Below the pieces are notes generated by a model. That model was not told the DNA's origin, searched no databases, and was given only the letters and a program-made list of their open reading frames with translations. A stretch of 64,000 nucleotides of DNA from Xylophilus sp. GOD-11R (GTDB taxonomy: Bacteria; Pseudomonadota; Gammaproteobacteria; Burkholderiales; Burkholderiaceae_C), in contig NZ_CP137854.1 in NCBI RefSeq assembly GCF_033546935.1, positions 2,232,001 to 2,296,000 on the forward strand, given 5' to 3'. Shown one piece after another: positions 1 through 9,934 of the stretch. The first letter of the stretch is position 1; each line of letters opens with the position of its first letter. The position numbers and the translations under genes were made by a program.

Positions 1-2058
1 CGCCGGCACATAGCTGCCGATGGAGGCCAGCAACACGATCAGCGCCACCTGGCGCATGTAAGTGGACTTGCCGCCCATGTTCGGCCCGGTGATCACCTGC
101 ATGCGCTGCTTGCCGCCGAGCCGGGTGTCGTTGGCGATGAAGCTCGCCGCACCCCGGGTGCTGCCGCCGAAGCCCTCGGCCAGGCGGGCTTCGACCACCG
201 GATGCCGGCCGGCCTCGATCTCGATGCAGGGTTCGCGCGCGAATTCCGGCGGGCACCAGCCCAGAGTGAGCGAGCGTTCGGCCAGGGCGCACAGCACGTC
301 GACCGCCGCCAGCGCGCGGCCGGCGCGGCCGAGGGCCGGCACGTGCGGCTGCAGGGCATCCAGCAGGGTTTCGTAGAGCAATTTTTCGCGGGCGAGGGCG
401 CGTTCCTGGGCCGACAGCGCCTTGTCCTCGAACGTCTTGAGCTCGGGCGTGATGAAGCGTTCGGCGTTCTTCAGCGTCTGCCGGCGGCGGTAGTCGTCCG
501 GCACCCGGTCGAGCTGACCTTGCGTCACTTCGATATAGAAACCGTGCACCCGATTGAACTGCACCCGCAGGTTGGCGATGCCGGTACGGGCGCGTTCGCG
601 GGTTTCGAGCTCCAGCAAAAAGCCGTCGCAGTTGGTCTGGATGGCGCGGAGTTCGTCGAGGTCGGTATCGAAGCCGTCGGCGATCACGCCGCCATCTCGC
701 ACCAGGGCGGCCGGTTCGGGATGCAGCGCTCGCTGCAGCAGTTCGGCGATCTCCGGCGGCGGTTGCAAATCGTGCGCGGCGTCGGCGAGCAGCCGAGCCT
801 CGTCGGGCAGCGAGCCGGCGATGCGCGCGGTCTTCTGCAACGACTGCGCCAAGGCCACCAGTTCGCGCGGCCGCACCTGGCGCAGCGCCGTGCGGGCGGT
901 GATGCGTTCGACGTCGGCCATGCCCTTGAGCTGCTCGCGGAGCCGGCCAAAGGGGCCGGCGCCGTGTTCGCCGCGCAGGGCGCCGATCGCCTGCAGCCGG
1001 CGCGTGGCCTGGGTGCGGTCGCGGCGCGGCTCCAGCAGCCAGGTGCGCAGCGCGCGGCTGCCCATGCCGGTCATGCAGGTGTCGAGCAGCGAAAACAGCG
1101 TGGGCGCGTCTTCGCCGCGCAGGGTCTTGGTGAGTTCGAGGTTGCGCCGGGTGATGCCGGGCAGGTCGATGAGTTCGTCGTCGCGGTGCACCCGCAGCCC
1201 GCCGATATGGCTGAGTGCGCGCCCTTGCGTGTGCTCGGCGAAGGCCAGCAGCGCGGCGGCGGCGGCGTGCGCCTGCGGCAGGTCGTCAGCGCCCCAGGCG
1301 CCCAGGCCGCGTGTGCCCAGCTGCTCCTGCAGGCGGGCATAGCCGAGGGCGGTGTCGAACTGCCATTCCGGCCGGCCGGTAACGGCGAAGGGCAGGGCAC
1401 GCCGACTGGCGCTGAGGCGCTTGCCCACGGCGCTCGCCTCGTCGGCACCGTGCAGCACTTCGCTCGGCGAGATGCGGGCGATCCAGCCGTCGAGTGCGTC
1501 GCCGTCGCATTCGGCGAGCTGGACTTCGCCCTGGGTCACCGCCATCCAGGCCAGGCCCACGCGGTCGCGTGGGCCGGGGTGGATCGCCAGCAACACCGAC
1601 TCGGCCTTGTCCTGCAGCAGCTCGGTGTCGGTCAGCGTGCCGGGCGTGACCACACGCACCACCTTGCGCTCGACCGGGCCTTTATTGGCGCCGACCTCGC
1701 CGACCTGCTCGCAGATGGCGACCGACTCGCCCAGGCGGATGAGCTTGGCGAGATAGGTGTCGACCGCGTGATAGGGCACACCCGCCATGCTGATCGGGTA
1801 GCCGGCAGACTGGCCGCGCCGGCTGAGGGTGAGATCGATGAGTCGCGCGGCCTTCTCGGCGTCTTCCCAGAACATCTCGTAGAAGTCGCCCATTCGGTAG
1901 AAGAGCAGGGTGTCGGGGAAGTCGGCCTTGAGGCGCAGGTACTGCGCCATCATGGGCGTATGCGTTGAATAATCGCCGATCGCAAGTGCTTGCCGGATGA
2001 CAGAGGAAGGCTCCGAATCATTGGCGCCGCTCAGGGAATTTGAATCTGAAAGGTTCAT
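1..2058 (-). CDS. mutS: DNA mismatch repair protein MutS (3' end outside window)
   Basis: Recognises base mismatches and small loops and starts methyl-directed repair with MutL. I translated the minus strand directly. The chosen ATG gives an N-terminus [19 protein letters not shown] that runs in frame into [16 protein letters not shown], a typical MutS start; a later Met pair at residues 36-37 is the alternative. The mismatch-contact motif GDFYEMF is present, with Phe59 and Glu61 as the stacking and hydrogen-bonding residues. The Walker A motif [10 protein letters not shown] starts near residue 657, so connector, core and clamp domains are complete and only the last part of the ATPase domain and the C-terminus (about 180 residues) run off the left edge. 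No disruption is seen in the 686 visible codons. Confidence 0.97.
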   Translation of the reverse strand, partial: MNLSDSNSLSGANDSEPSSVIRQALAIGDYSTHTPMMAQYLRLKADFPDTLLFYRMGDFYEMFWEDAEKAARLIDLTLSRRGQSAGYPISMAGVPYHAVDTYLAKLIRLGESVAICEQVGEVGANKGPVERKVVRVVTPGTLTDTELLQDKAESVLLAIHPGPRDRVGLAWMAVTQGEVQLAECDGDALDGWIARISPSEVLHGADEASAVGKRLSASRRALPFAVTGRPEWQFDTALGYARLQEQLGTRGLGAWGADDLPQAHAAAAALLAFAEHTQGRALSHIGGLRVHRDDELIDLPGITRRNLELTKTLRGEDAPTLFSLLDTCMTGMGSRALRTWLLEPRRDRTQATRRLQAIGALRGEHGAGPFGRLREQLKGMADVERITARTALRQVRPRELVALAQSLQKTARIAGSLPDEARLLADAAHDLQPPPEIAELLQRALHPEPAALVRDGGVIADGFDTDLDELRAIQTNCDGFLLELETRERARTGIANLRVQFNRVHGFYIEVTQGQLDRVPDDYRRRQTLKNAERFITPELKTFEDKALSAQERALAREKLLYETLLDALQPHVPALGRAGRALAAVDVLCALAERSLTLGWCPPEFAREPCIEIEAGRHPVVEARLAEGFGGSTRGAASFIANDTRLGGKQRMQVITGPNMGGKSTYMRQVALIVLLASIGSYVPA

Positions 2059-2612
2059 TTTTTATATATGCCCATGTGCCTTGCGTCCCACCGATCATGC
2101 TTTCGGTCGTTTCAGCATGGCCGGCGCCGAGGGGGCCATCGGGGGCGTCAGGCGCCGCACGATTATGGTGGATGGGCTTGACCCGACAGTTCAGGCCGCA
2201 CGCTCGAAGTCGCGCTCTTGTCGTGCTCTTGTCGCGCTATATCGAACGTCGATACAGAAGCCTAAAAACGGCCAGGGGGCTTCGAAACAGTAGAACGGAT
2301 TCGGTATCTATTTCCTTCATGCACCATTGCCGGTTCGCGTCGCGCCACACCCTGTCTGCCGCGAGGGCTGGAAGATGATTCCCGGGCGTCGATAAACGAT
2401 TGGTTGGTGCGGTCAAGGAGCACCACGCCAAGGCGCTAATGGCGTCTCGCCGCTCGTGGCCGGTAGCAATTCAAAGTGCATCGTATGCCTGCCCTGGGCA
2501 CCAACGACGCGGATGAACTCGCTGCCGTTCAGCCCTTGACTTCTGCGCTCCCCGGGGATGATTGATTTGGCTACCATATGATGTGTAGCAGAACTAACAG
2601 AAGGAGAGGAAT
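2059..2612. other. intergenic region with no recognisable gene
   Basis: This 554-bp gap separates divergent mutS and the small immunity-like gene. Short open frames exist but none has a ribosome site plus a protein-like composition. It should hold the mutS promoter and the promoter of the downstream gene. A TTGACT hexamer at 2536-2541 could be a -35 element for the latter, but no good -10 is seen at standard spacing. No repeat or RNA structure stood out. Confidence 0.5.
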
Positions 2613-3065
2613 ATGGTTTTTGTTCGCATCATCGTCCTGGTGGTTCTGGCTGCATTCAGTTTTCAAATTGCTGCGCATCCTGGCGCAGAAGGCCCGAACG
2701 GGATGGAAAAGTTCGCGGCCGTCATGGCTTATGTATTCGCAGTGCTCCTTTACCTGCTGCCGATTTATGAAGCGGTATCGCGCGACCATGCCAAAGCCGT
2801 ATCGATCGGCTTGGTGGATTTGCTGCTGGGCTGGACGATCGTCGGTTGGATCGTTGCCCTGGTATGGGCCCTGCGCGCCCCCAAACCAGAGGTGCCGTTC
2901 GAGGTGTCCTACGGTTGGGAGACAACCGCCAAACCGGCGCCCGGCCAGCGTTCTGGCAGGCGTGCCATCGACGATGAAGCGGCTGTTCTGGCAAAACTCA
3001 GGGCCGACGGTGTGCTGAACGACGACGAATTCGCGCGTGCCAAGGAGCGGCTCTACAAGGGCTGA
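2613..3065 (+). CDS. superinfection-immunity-like membrane protein with C-terminal SHOCT motif
   Basis: A 150-aa protein with an N-terminal hydrophobic segment or signal (residues 4-20), a second hydrophobic stretch (about 32-50), and a third (about 66-87) containing GLVDLLLGWTIVGWIVALVWA. The motif of a membrane segment ending in LLP, a short polar link, then LLGWTxxGWIxALxWA matches the family named after the phage T4 Imm superinfection-immunity protein (Pfam Imm_superinfect). The last 30 residues (EAAVLAKLRADGVLNDDEF..AKERLY) form a SHOCT-type oligomerisation motif. An AGAAGGAGAGG ribosome site precedes the ATG. Such proteins are common in bacterial chromosomes and mostly uncharacterised, so a phage-exclusion role is not shown. 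No phage genes are nearby. Confidence 0.75.
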   Translation: MVFVRIIVLVVLAAFSFQIAAHPGAEGPNGMEKFAAVMAYVFAVLLYLLPIYEAVSRDHAKAVSIGLVDLLLGWTIVGWIVALVWALRAPKPEVPFEVSYGWETTAKPAPGQRSGRRAIDDEAAVLAKLRADGVLNDDEFARAKERLYKG

Positions 3066-3096
3066 GTCACGGCCCACCCCGCAGCTTTTGCGCTGC

Positions 3097-3333
3097 TCAG
3101 TTCACGTCGATCGGCAGAATCGTCGGCGTAGCCGAAATGAGTGGCGATGGCGGAAGGCTGCGTTTGGCGCGATCGGCCTCGATCACATGGCCGGCAGCGT
3201 CGGCTGCCCGGTAGGCGGCGAGAAAACAGTTTCGCAACATGATTGGATCGGTCGGCTCGATGCCGGTTGCGATCTTGGCGCGCGCCAGCTCGGCAGCCAG
3301 CGGCGCGGCGATCAGCATCAAATCCTTGTCCAT
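3097..3333 (-). CDS. small hypothetical protein (78 aa)
   Basis: Open frame beginning MDKDLMLIAAPLAAELARAK. A GGAAGG ribosome site lies about 7 nt before the ATG; an upstream GTG at 3351 would add six residues. The composition is protein-like (amphipathic helices, balanced charge) and ends PTILPIDVN. I recognise no family. It converges with the immunity-like gene, leaving 31 bp between the stops. Confidence 0.45.
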   Translation of the reverse strand: MDKDLMLIAAPLAAELARAKIATGIEPTDPIMLRNCFLAAYRAADAAGHVIEADRAKRSLPPSPLISATPTILPIDVN

Positions 3334-3499
3334 CCCTTTGCCTTCCGTCACAAAGCCTGCGTGGATGGAAATTGTCCGCGGGCGATTACGTCGGGTGATG
3401 TCGGAGAAAAACGCTTCGACCTGGCCGCCGAATTCGTATGCGCGCAGGCGGACACGTCGTGGTCAGCCGCCGCGCAGCGCCGCCTGGTTCGTATGACGG

Positions 3500-3730
3500 T
3501 CAGCCGCCGGAGACGTAATGCAGGGCCAGGGGAAACGAAGTCGAGGCCGCCCAAGCGCAAAGTCCGGCGACCACGATGCCGACGATCCAGCGTCCATAGC
3601 GTGGCGGGCGAGGCCGCCGGCTGGTGAAGTCGCCCCAGATATCGAGCACCGCGAGCGTCTCGTCCTTTTCACGCAGCGGATTCGGATGCCAGGATTTGTG
3701 CGCAACGCGCGGGATTTCGAGGTCAGGCAT
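3500..3730 (-). CDS. small predicted membrane-anchored protein (76 aa)
   Basis: Starts MPDLEIPRVAHKSWHPNPLR, has a soluble N-terminal half (DETLAVLDIWGDF) and one C-terminal hydrophobic segment (about residues 47-70, WIVGIVVAGLCAWAAST). The start at 3730 is preferred to a GTG at 3799 because the intervening DNA is AT-rich and resembles a promoter (TCTATAAC near 3752). No family is recognised. Confidence 0.45.
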   Translation of the reverse strand: MPDLEIPRVAHKSWHPNPLREKDETLAVLDIWGDFTSRRPRPPRYGRWIVGIVVAGLCAWAASTSFPLALHYVSGG

Positions 3731-4444
3731 GGCAATGGGCGGGGTGACTGCGTTATAGAACGTTTTAAACTTTTCGAAACTATTTCGGCTGTAGGACACG
3801 GCCGAATGCTGGGGAGATCAGCGGCGAATCGCGTGGTTACCAGCCGACAGATCGCACATCGCCGGCCGCGATGCCGTCCGCGCCCGGGTTCGACAGATCG
3901 GTGATGCAAGGCGTGTCGCGGGATGGGGCCCCGCAGCTTGTCGGCGAATTCCCTGTCGGTGTAGGGATACCAAATCGTGATTCCGCATGTCATGCCCTTG
4001 AGCCGCCATCGCTGCACTTCGCCACGATGCCGGCTATACAGCGAAGGCTCGAACATCATCCGCCGGGCAAAGCTGACGGAGCCGGCCGGGTTTTGGCGTG
4101 CGGCGCTCACCGGTGGACGAAACACGTGACCAACTCGATGGCCCGGCGCTCTGGGTGCCAGCCGCCAGCCATGCTGCCCAGGCCACGCCGGCTGCCAAGC
4201 GTTATAGGCCAAAGTGGGACCGCATGGGGAAGCGGGCTGGCGACCGGGTGGCGGGCAAGTTTGTGCGTTGGCCGGTGCAGGTTCGGAAAATTGGACATCC
4301 GACCATGTTTTCACCCCGATTGCGCAGGTGTTTCCCGGAAAGCGAAAAGCGGACATCGCCGGCGAAGGGTGCCGTCGGCCGATAATCGGTGGTTCTTCTT
4401 TCTGCCGGGCACCATCGTGCCGGGCTACTCCCTTCTCGCCTCTC
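3731..4444. other. intergenic region with no convincing gene
   Basis: About 700 bp between the small membrane protein and dapD. Several frames stay open because the DNA is GC-rich, but their translations are dominated by Arg, Pro and His, as expected for non-coding frames. A minus-strand piece near 3925-4050 (GITIWYPYTDREFADKLRGP) looks more protein-like than its surroundings and could be a decayed gene remnant. The AT-rich stretch 3740-3790 probably holds the promoter of the minus-strand gene. Confidence 0.4.
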
Positions 4445-5428
4445 ATGACGACTCAATCCCCGTTCATCACCCGCGGCGCCTCTGCCGTGGGCCTGGCCAC
4501 CCTCGCTGCAGACGGCACGGTGCTCGACACCTGGTTCCCGCAGCCTTCGCTGACCGACGCTGCCGGTGCGTCGGGCAGCACCCGGCTGTCCGCCGAGGAC
4601 GCCGCCCAGGCCCTGGGCGATGCGGCCCAGGCGATCGGCAAGGACGCGCTGCGCGCCGTGGAAGTGGTGGCGGTGCGTACCACGGTCGCCTCGCTCGCCG
4701 AGCCGCCGGTCGATGCCCATGACGCCTACCTGCGCCTGCATCTGCTGAGCCATCGCCTGGTGCTGCCGCACCAGCAGAACCTGGCGGGCATCTTCGGCAA
4801 GCTCGCCAACGTGGCCTGGACTTCCATCGGCCCATGCGCCATCGAGGGCCTGGAACAGGTTCGCGGCCGCGCGCGCGCGCAGCGTGTGGCCTTGTCGGTG
4901 CACAGCGTCGACAAGTTTCCCCGCATGACCGACTACGTGGTGCCTGCGGGCGTGCGTATCGCCGACGCCGACCGGGTGCGCCTGGGCGCTTACCTGTCGG
5001 CCGGCACCACGGTCATGCACGAAGGTTTCTGCAACTTCAACGCCGGCACGCTGGGGGCGTCGATGGTCGAAGGCCGCATCAGCGCGGGCGTGGTGGTGGA
5101 CGACCACAGCGACATCGGCGGCGGCGCTTCCATCATGGGCACGCTGTCGGGCGGTGGCACGCAAGTGATTTCGGTGGGCAAGCGCTGCCTGCTGGGCGCC
5201 AACTCCGGCATCGGCATCTCGCTGGGAGACGACTGCGTGGTCGAGGCCGGCTGCTATGTCACCGGCGGTACCCGCGTCACCATGCCGGACGGCTCGGTGG
5301 TGAAGGCATTGACGCTGTCGGGCAAGGCCGGCCTGCTGTTCCGGCGTAACTCGCAGACCGGCGCGATCCAGGCCATCGGCCGAACCGAAGCCTGGGGCGC
5401 GCTGAACGCCGAACTGCACAAGAACTGA
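4445..5428 (+). CDS. dapD: 2,3,4,5-tetrahydropyridine-2,6-dicarboxylate N-succinyltransferase
   Basis: Succinylates tetrahydrodipicolinate in the lysine/diaminopimelate pathway. The 327-aa product has the N-terminal extension of the longer DapD type (as in Pseudomonas) with LRLHLLSHRLVLPHQQNL and GKLANVAWTSIGPC, then SVDKFPRMTDYVVPAGVRIAD and a left-handed beta-helix of hexapeptide repeats (GVRIADADRVRLGAYLSAGT, VMHEGFCNFNAGTLG, GTLSGGG, LLGANSGIGISLGD). The conserved C-terminal signature LLFRRNSQTGAI is present. The start is the ATG of MTTQSPFITRGA; the frame is open upstream but the extra sequence is not protein-like. It stands alone, converging with the mechanosensitive channel gene. Confidence 0.95.
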   Translation: MTTQSPFITRGASAVGLATLAADGTVLDTWFPQPSLTDAAGASGSTRLSAEDAAQALGDAAQAIGKDALRAVEVVAVRTTVASLAEPPVDAHDAYLRLHLLSHRLVLPHQQNLAGIFGKLANVAWTSIGPCAIEGLEQVRGRARAQRVALSVHSVDKFPRMTDYVVPAGVRIADADRVRLGAYLSAGTTVMHEGFCNFNAGTLGASMVEGRISAGVVVDDHSDIGGGASIMGTLSGGGTQVISVGKRCLLGANSGIGISLGDDCVVEAGCYVTGGTRVTMPDGSVVKALTLSGKAGLLFRRNSQTGAIQAIGRTEAWGALNAELHKN

Positions 5429-5436
5429 GGGTTCCT

Positions 5437-5458
5437 GGGCGGCGCCCGCACGCCGCCC
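5437..5458. terminator. possible hairpin between convergent dapD and mscS-like gene
   Basis: Perfect 8-bp stem GGGCGGCG / CGCCGCCC around a six-base loop, sitting in the short gap between the two stop codons. There is no T-run on either side, so it is only a weak intrinsic terminator candidate. Confidence 0.35.
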
Positions 5459-5463
5459 GCGCT

Positions 5464-6609
5464 TCAGTGATCGGGTGCGCTGGGCGTGGCGGCGATGCCG
5501 GCGTCCGAGCGATCCTGCCGGGGCATGACCTGTGGTTCCGGCGGCGTCTGCACCGCGCCGGACGCCACGTCTTTTTCGTTGAGAAACCGCATGGTCGGCA
5601 GATATTGCGGGTACTCCTTCTGCATGAAGGCGATCATGTCTTCACGTACCTTGCAGCGCAGGTCGAAGGCCTTGCTGGAGTTTTGTGCCGTGCAGAGAAT
5701 CCGCAGCTGCATCGTCTTCTCGGTCACGTCGGTCACTTGAAGATTGAAAAAACGGCGGTCCCATTCGGGATAGTTCGGCATCATCTTTTCGAGTGCGGCG
5801 CGCAGCGGCGCGACCGGCATGCGAAAGTCGACATTGAGGAAGACCGAACCGAGCAGCTGCGAGCCGGTGCGTGTCCAGTTCTGGAACGGGTTTTCGATGA
5901 ACCACTGAAGCGGAATGATCAAGCGCCGGTCGTCCCAGATCTTCAGCACCACGTAAGACCCGGTGATTTCATCGACGCGGCCCCACTCGCCCTGCACGAT
6001 GAGCACGTCGTCGATCCGGATCGGCTGCGCCAGCGCGATCTGCAGCCCGGCGATGAGGTTGCTGAAGACGGGTTTGGCGGCCAGGCCGGCAACGATGCCG
6101 ATCACGCCGGCCGAAGCCAGCAGGCTGGCCCCGACCTGCTTGGCGCCGGGAAACGTCATGAGCATCATGGCGGCACCGGCTAGCAGCACGATGACGATGG
6201 CGCTGCGCGACAGTACGCGCGCCTGGGTATGGATGCGACGCGCCTGCAGGTTGTCGTCTACGTCGGCGGGGTGCTGGGCGATGATGCCGGCTGCCAATCC
6301 GTTGATGGCGCTGATGGCCAGCCACGTCACGGTGGCGATCAACACGAGGCCGTTGAGGTGCCGGATGTTCAGGATGAAATCCATGTCGTCGCGCGCTGCC
6401 TGCCAGACGACCTGCAGGGCCAGCACCGGCAGCAGCAATCGGGTCGGGCGCTGGATGGCGCGGACGATGGCGTTGACTACCGGTGCATGGCCGGTGGCGC
6501 GCAACAGCACCATCGCGGCGACGCGGTGCAAGAGCAGGGCGACCACCACCGCGATGACAGCGGCGACGGCGGTGGCGATCCAGGGTGTCAGGTCCGACAA
6601 ATCGGGCAT
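5464..6609 (-). CDS. mechanosensitive ion channel family protein (MscS type)
   Basis: A 381-aa inner-membrane protein of the small-conductance mechanosensitive channel family, which releases solutes during hypo-osmotic shock. Four to five hydrophobic segments (about 10-30, 60-80, 95-115, 150-175, 185-205) lead into the pore helix and MscS beta domain (KPVFSNLIAGLQIALAQPIRIDD, then VQGEWGRVDEI and NPFQNW). The C-terminal tail is Pro/Asp-rich. The chosen ATG has a perfect AGGAGG site; the frame extends upstream but into Arg/Pro-rich non-coding-like sequence. It lies 67 bp downstream of the FUSC gene on the same strand, so co-transcription is likely. Confidence 0.93.
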   Translation of the reverse strand: MPDLSDLTPWIATAVAAVIAVVVALLLHRVAAMVLLRATGHAPVVNAIVRAIQRPTRLLLPVLALQVVWQAARDDMDFILNIRHLNGLVLIATVTWLAISAINGLAAGIIAQHPADVDDNLQARRIHTQARVLSRSAIVIVLLAGAAMMLMTFPGAKQVGASLLASAGVIGIVAGLAAKPVFSNLIAGLQIALAQPIRIDDVLIVQGEWGRVDEITGSYVVLKIWDDRRLIIPLQWFIENPFQNWTRTGSQLLGSVFLNVDFRMPVAPLRAALEKMMPNYPEWDRRFFNLQVTDVTEKTMQLRILCTAQNSSKAFDLRCKVREDMIAFMQKEYPQYLPTMRFLNEKDVASGAVQTPPEPQVMPRQDRSDAGIAATPSAPDH

Positions 6610-6676
6610 GCGTTTTTCCTCCTGATGGGATGGCGGCGAAAGAGACAGGCTCCCTGTCGGGCGCCACGAGCGACGG

Positions 6677-8857
6677 TCAGGCGCCGAGGCTGCGATCGGC
6701 TTCGGCGCGCATCTGGGCAGCGAGCCCCTGCGACAGACCCAGGCGCTCCAGCAGCCAAGGCGTGAGGTCGGACGCCAGCATGTCGGGCGGCCGGACCTGG
6801 GACGGATCGGCCGCCGCTGCCTTGCTGCGCTTCGGCGCCGCCGGTTCGCCGCCGGTGAGGGCGCGCACGATGGTCGAAGCGGCGGCGGCCAAAGCCGGTT
6901 CGGCACTGGCCATGTCCAGCTGTCCTCGTCGCAGGAGCAGCAGGGATTTCACTGCTGTCAGATGCGCCAGCATGTGATAGCTCAGCGCTTGCAGTGTTTC
7001 CAGAGGTTCGAGTGCCGGCTGCACCGCGCGCGGCTCGGATCGGCTGCGCGCGGTGGCCTGCACCAGCGCCGACAGGCTGTCGTAGGCCTCGCGTCGGGCC
7101 AGGCGCCATTGCAGGTCGGGGGTGTTGGTGTCGCCCAGCGTCAACGCCAGCTGCGCGTGGCGCGCCTGTGCCGACAGCGCGCGTTTGACCAGCTGCGGCA
7201 CCGAGCTTTTCTCCCAGACCGGCAACACATAACTGCAGCCCCAGGCGATGAGCGCGCCGATCACGGTGTCGGCCACGCGTTCGGCCGCAGCGAACACCGG
7301 ATGCACGTCGGCAGCGAGCAGGTGCGCCTGCATCAGGCCGAGCAGCGTGGCGGCGACCGAGGTGATGAAGTAGCGCCGCAGCACGAAGGCGTGTGCCACG
7401 GCCGCCGACAGCGCGATGGCTGCCAGCACTATTTCGGGTTCCGGATGCGTAGCGAGGATCACCATGACGAGCACGCAGCCGAAGATGGTGCCGGCGATCC
7501 GGGCGTTGCGGCGTTCCAGCGTCTGCGCCAGGTTGGCGCGCAGCACGACGACGATGGTCGCCAATATCCAGTAGCTGTGCGCCGCCCAGGGCAGGTGGCG
7601 CGACACCGCGTAGCCGATGGCGATCGCCAGCGAACCGCGCAGCGCATAACGCAGCGTGGGCGCGTACCAGCCCGACAGCGAACGCAGCGGCAGCCAGCTC
7701 CAGGTCGTCGAGCTGATGAATAGCTGCCAGGTTTCGCGCACGGCGGCGATGTCGGCCTTGATCTGGCCGTGCGCCAGCCCGTACATGCGGTCGACTTCCG
7801 CGCCGATGGTGGCCACGCGGCCGATCACGTCGCGCAAAGCCGCGTTGTGCGGCGCACTCAGCTCGGGGATCGGCCGATAGGGTTCCGGCTTGGTCGGTGC
7901 GCCACGGCCCAGCAGCAGGGCGGTAGCGAGCTTCTCGAGCTGGCGCGCGCGAAACAGCAGGGTGTCGCGCAGGGCGGGTTGCACGGTGGCGTTTTCGCCC
8001 TGGCGGGCGAGGGCGTCGATGTCGAGGTCGCAGGCCAGTAGGTGGTCGCGCGCATCGAGCAGAGCCATCAGGATCGCGGCACGGCGCTGGCGTGGCGCGG
8101 TGCGGGGCGATTCCAGCACCAGGTCGCGTGCCGACTGCAGCGCGTCGGCCAACGCTGCCTGCTGGGTGAGCATGGCCGACATCACGCCGCTGGCATGCAC
8201 CTGGCCGTCGAAGCGGCGGGCCTGGGTGCGCAGGATGCCGGCGAAGGCCTTCAGCGCATCGGCCAACAGCTGGTTGCGGTAGAGGCTGTTGAGCAGCCCG
8301 TTGGCCACCACGCCGTAGACCAGGTAGATGCCCGCGCCGAGCGCAAACCAGCCGGTGCGGTGCAAGGCCTCAATGAAGCCGGCCGGCGGATGCTCGGCCA
8401 GCGCGAACACCATCGAGAACATCATGCCGGCGCTGACCGGGCCGCCGCGCTTGCCCCAGGCCATGGCCAGGAACGAGACGAAGGATCCGCAGATCAGCAC
8501 CATCGCCTGCTGCTGCACCGACTGGTGCGACAGCTGCATGGCCAGAAACAGCGGTACGCCCAGCGCCGGGCCAGGCAGCATCTGCTGGAGCTTGTGGTGC
8601 TTTTGGGCCGGCAGGTCGGCCATGGTGGCGATCAGGATGCCGACGCCGGCCGTGGCCGCTGCGGTGAGCCCGCCGATCGCATAGAGGATGAGCGCGGTGC
8701 CGACCAGGCCGGTGGCCACCGACAGCCCGTTGGTGACGTGCGGGCCGAGTACCGAGAACATCAGCCGCCAGACCGTGCGGCGCACGCTGCGCCACACGCT
8801 CCACGATTCAGCGCGGCGCAGCAGCGCCGTCTGGATCGATTCGGTCCGGCTCACCAC
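6677..8857 (-). CDS. FUSC-family integral membrane protein (YccS/AaeB-like)
   Basis: A 726-aa protein with two blocks of membrane segments (about 40-190 and 400-535) separated and followed by cytoplasmic helical regions, the layout of the fusaric-acid-resistance/aromatic-acid efflux superfamily. Features include AIGGLTAAATAGVGI in the first block and YALRGSLAIAIGYAVSRHL with VVLRANLAQTLERRNARIAG in the second. The start is GTG GTG at 8857, 12 bp after the suhB stop, so it is probably translated from the suhB transcript. Substrate cannot be told from sequence. Confidence 0.88.
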   Translation of the reverse strand: MVSRTESIQTALLRRAESWSVWRSVRRTVWRLMFSVLGPHVTNGLSVATGLVGTALILYAIGGLTAAATAGVGILIATMADLPAQKHHKLQQMLPGPALGVPLFLAMQLSHQSVQQQAMVLICGSFVSFLAMAWGKRGGPVSAGMMFSMVFALAEHPPAGFIEALHRTGWFALGAGIYLVYGVVANGLLNSLYRNQLLADALKAFAGILRTQARRFDGQVHASGVMSAMLTQQAALADALQSARDLVLESPRTAPRQRRAAILMALLDARDHLLACDLDIDALARQGENATVQPALRDTLLFRARQLEKLATALLLGRGAPTKPEPYRPIPELSAPHNAALRDVIGRVATIGAEVDRMYGLAHGQIKADIAAVRETWQLFISSTTWSWLPLRSLSGWYAPTLRYALRGSLAIAIGYAVSRHLPWAAHSYWILATIVVVLRANLAQTLERRNARIAGTIFGCVLVMVILATHPEPEIVLAAIALSAAVAHAFVLRRYFITSVAATLLGLMQAHLLAADVHPVFAAAERVADTVIGALIAWGCSYVLPVWEKSSVPQLVKRALSAQARHAQLALTLGDTNTPDLQWRLARREAYDSLSALVQATARSRSEPRAVQPALEPLETLQALSYHMLAHLTAVKSLLLLRRGQLDMASAEPALAAAASTIVRALTGGEPAAPKRSKAAAADPSQVRPPDMLASDLTPWLLERLGLSQGLAAQMRAEADRSLGA

Positions 8858-8869
8858 GACCGGCGAGGG

Positions 8870-9823
8870 TCAGACTTCCCCGGTCGGCTTGCGTACCCGC
8901 AGCGGGCGACGCACGGGCGCAGGGGCGGCTTCGTCGCCGGACGGGGTCTGGCCCTCGGCCGGCGCGCTGTCCGCCACGGGGGCGGGCTCACCGGCCAGGC
9001 GCTTGTCGTCGACGCCTGCGAACTTGGAATATTTGCCGATCAGGCCGACGAGCTGCGCATACACGCGCGGATTGCCCGCCAGGCATTCCTTCTGGTCGAT
9101 GAAATCGGCCTCGCCAGTGAAGTTGCCGACCAGGCCGCCGGCCTCGGTCACCAGCAGCGAGCCGGCGGCCACGTCCCAGGGCGACAGGCCGGTTTCGAAG
9201 AAGCCGTCGGTGAAGCCCGCGGCCACATAGGCTAGGTCGAGTGCGGCGGCGCCCGGGCGGCGAACGCCGGCGGTGCGTTCCATGACCTCGCCCATGATCT
9301 TGAGGTAGCGGCGCAGGTTGTCGCCCGGACGGAAGGGGAAGCCGGTGGACACCAGCGACTCTTCGAGGCGGGTGCGCTTGGAGACGCGGATGCGGCGCTC
9401 GTTGAGGTAGGCGCCACGGCCCTTGGTGGCCGTGAACAGGTCGTTGCGGGTGGGGTCGTACACGACGGCCTGCTCGACCTTGCCGCGTACCGCCAGCGCG
9501 ATGCTCACGCAGTAGACCGGGAAGCCGTGGATGAAGTTGGTGGTGCCGTCGAGCGGATCGATGATCCAGATGAACTCCGAATCCTGCGCGCCGTGCTGCG
9601 AACCGGTTTCCTCGGCCAGGATGCCGTGGCCGGGATACGCGGTGAGCAGCGTCTCGATGATGATGGCTTCGGCGGCGTGGTCCACCTCGGTCACGAAGTC
9701 GTTGACCTGCTTTTGCGAGACGCGCACGGATTCGACGTCGAGCGCCGCGCGGTTGATGATGGCGCCAGCGGCGCGTGCGGCCTTGATGGCCACGTTGAGC
9801 ATGGGATGCAGGTTCGACGACAT
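8870..9823 (-). CDS. suhB: inositol monophosphatase family protein
   Basis: Dephosphorylates inositol-1-phosphate and related sugar phosphates; in enterobacteria SuhB also joins rRNA antitermination complexes. The 317-aa product has all metal-binding motifs: EET (in [12 protein letters not shown]), [14 protein letters not shown] near residues 86-99, and [15 protein letters not shown] near 214-228. It ends with an extra Pro/Ala-rich, then basic, tail of about 50 residues ([13 protein letters not shown]) not found in E. coli SuhB. The ATG at 9823 gives [16 protein letters not shown], a standard family start. It diverges from trmJ with a 111-bp shared promoter region. Confidence 0.95.
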   Translation of the reverse strand: MSSNLHPMLNVAIKAARAAGAIINRAALDVESVRVSQKQVNDFVTEVDHAAEAIIIETLLTAYPGHGILAEETGSQHGAQDSEFIWIIDPLDGTTNFIHGFPVYCVSIALAVRGKVEQAVVYDPTRNDLFTATKGRGAYLNERRIRVSKRTRLEESLVSTGFPFRPGDNLRRYLKIMGEVMERTAGVRRPGAAALDLAYVAAGFTDGFFETGLSPWDVAAGSLLVTEAGGLVGNFTGEADFIDQKECLAGNPRVYAQLVGLIGKYSKFAGVDDKRLAGEPAPVADSAPAEGQTPSGDEAAPAPVRRPLRVRKPTGEV

Positions 9824-9934
9824 GTGAGAAAGAAAGTGGCGCGGATACGGCCGCAAGCGGACCGGGAAGCGGGGCCCGCCCGGCGATGCGGGCGGCGACA
9901 ATGCAGGGATTTTAGCCGGCCGCCCGCTGCTTCC

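Noticed and set aside
202..1968. 588-codon plus-strand open frame over mutS
   Set aside because: It is antisense to mutS, whose minus-strand translation has all family motifs. The plus frame is rich in Gly, Arg, Gln and His, the usual shadow in GC-rich DNA.
3463..4446. 327-codon minus-strand open frame between the small membrane gene and dapD
   Set aside because: Most of its translation is Arg/Pro/His-rich without domains, it overlaps the more plausible 76-aa gene in another frame, and it has no ribosome site.
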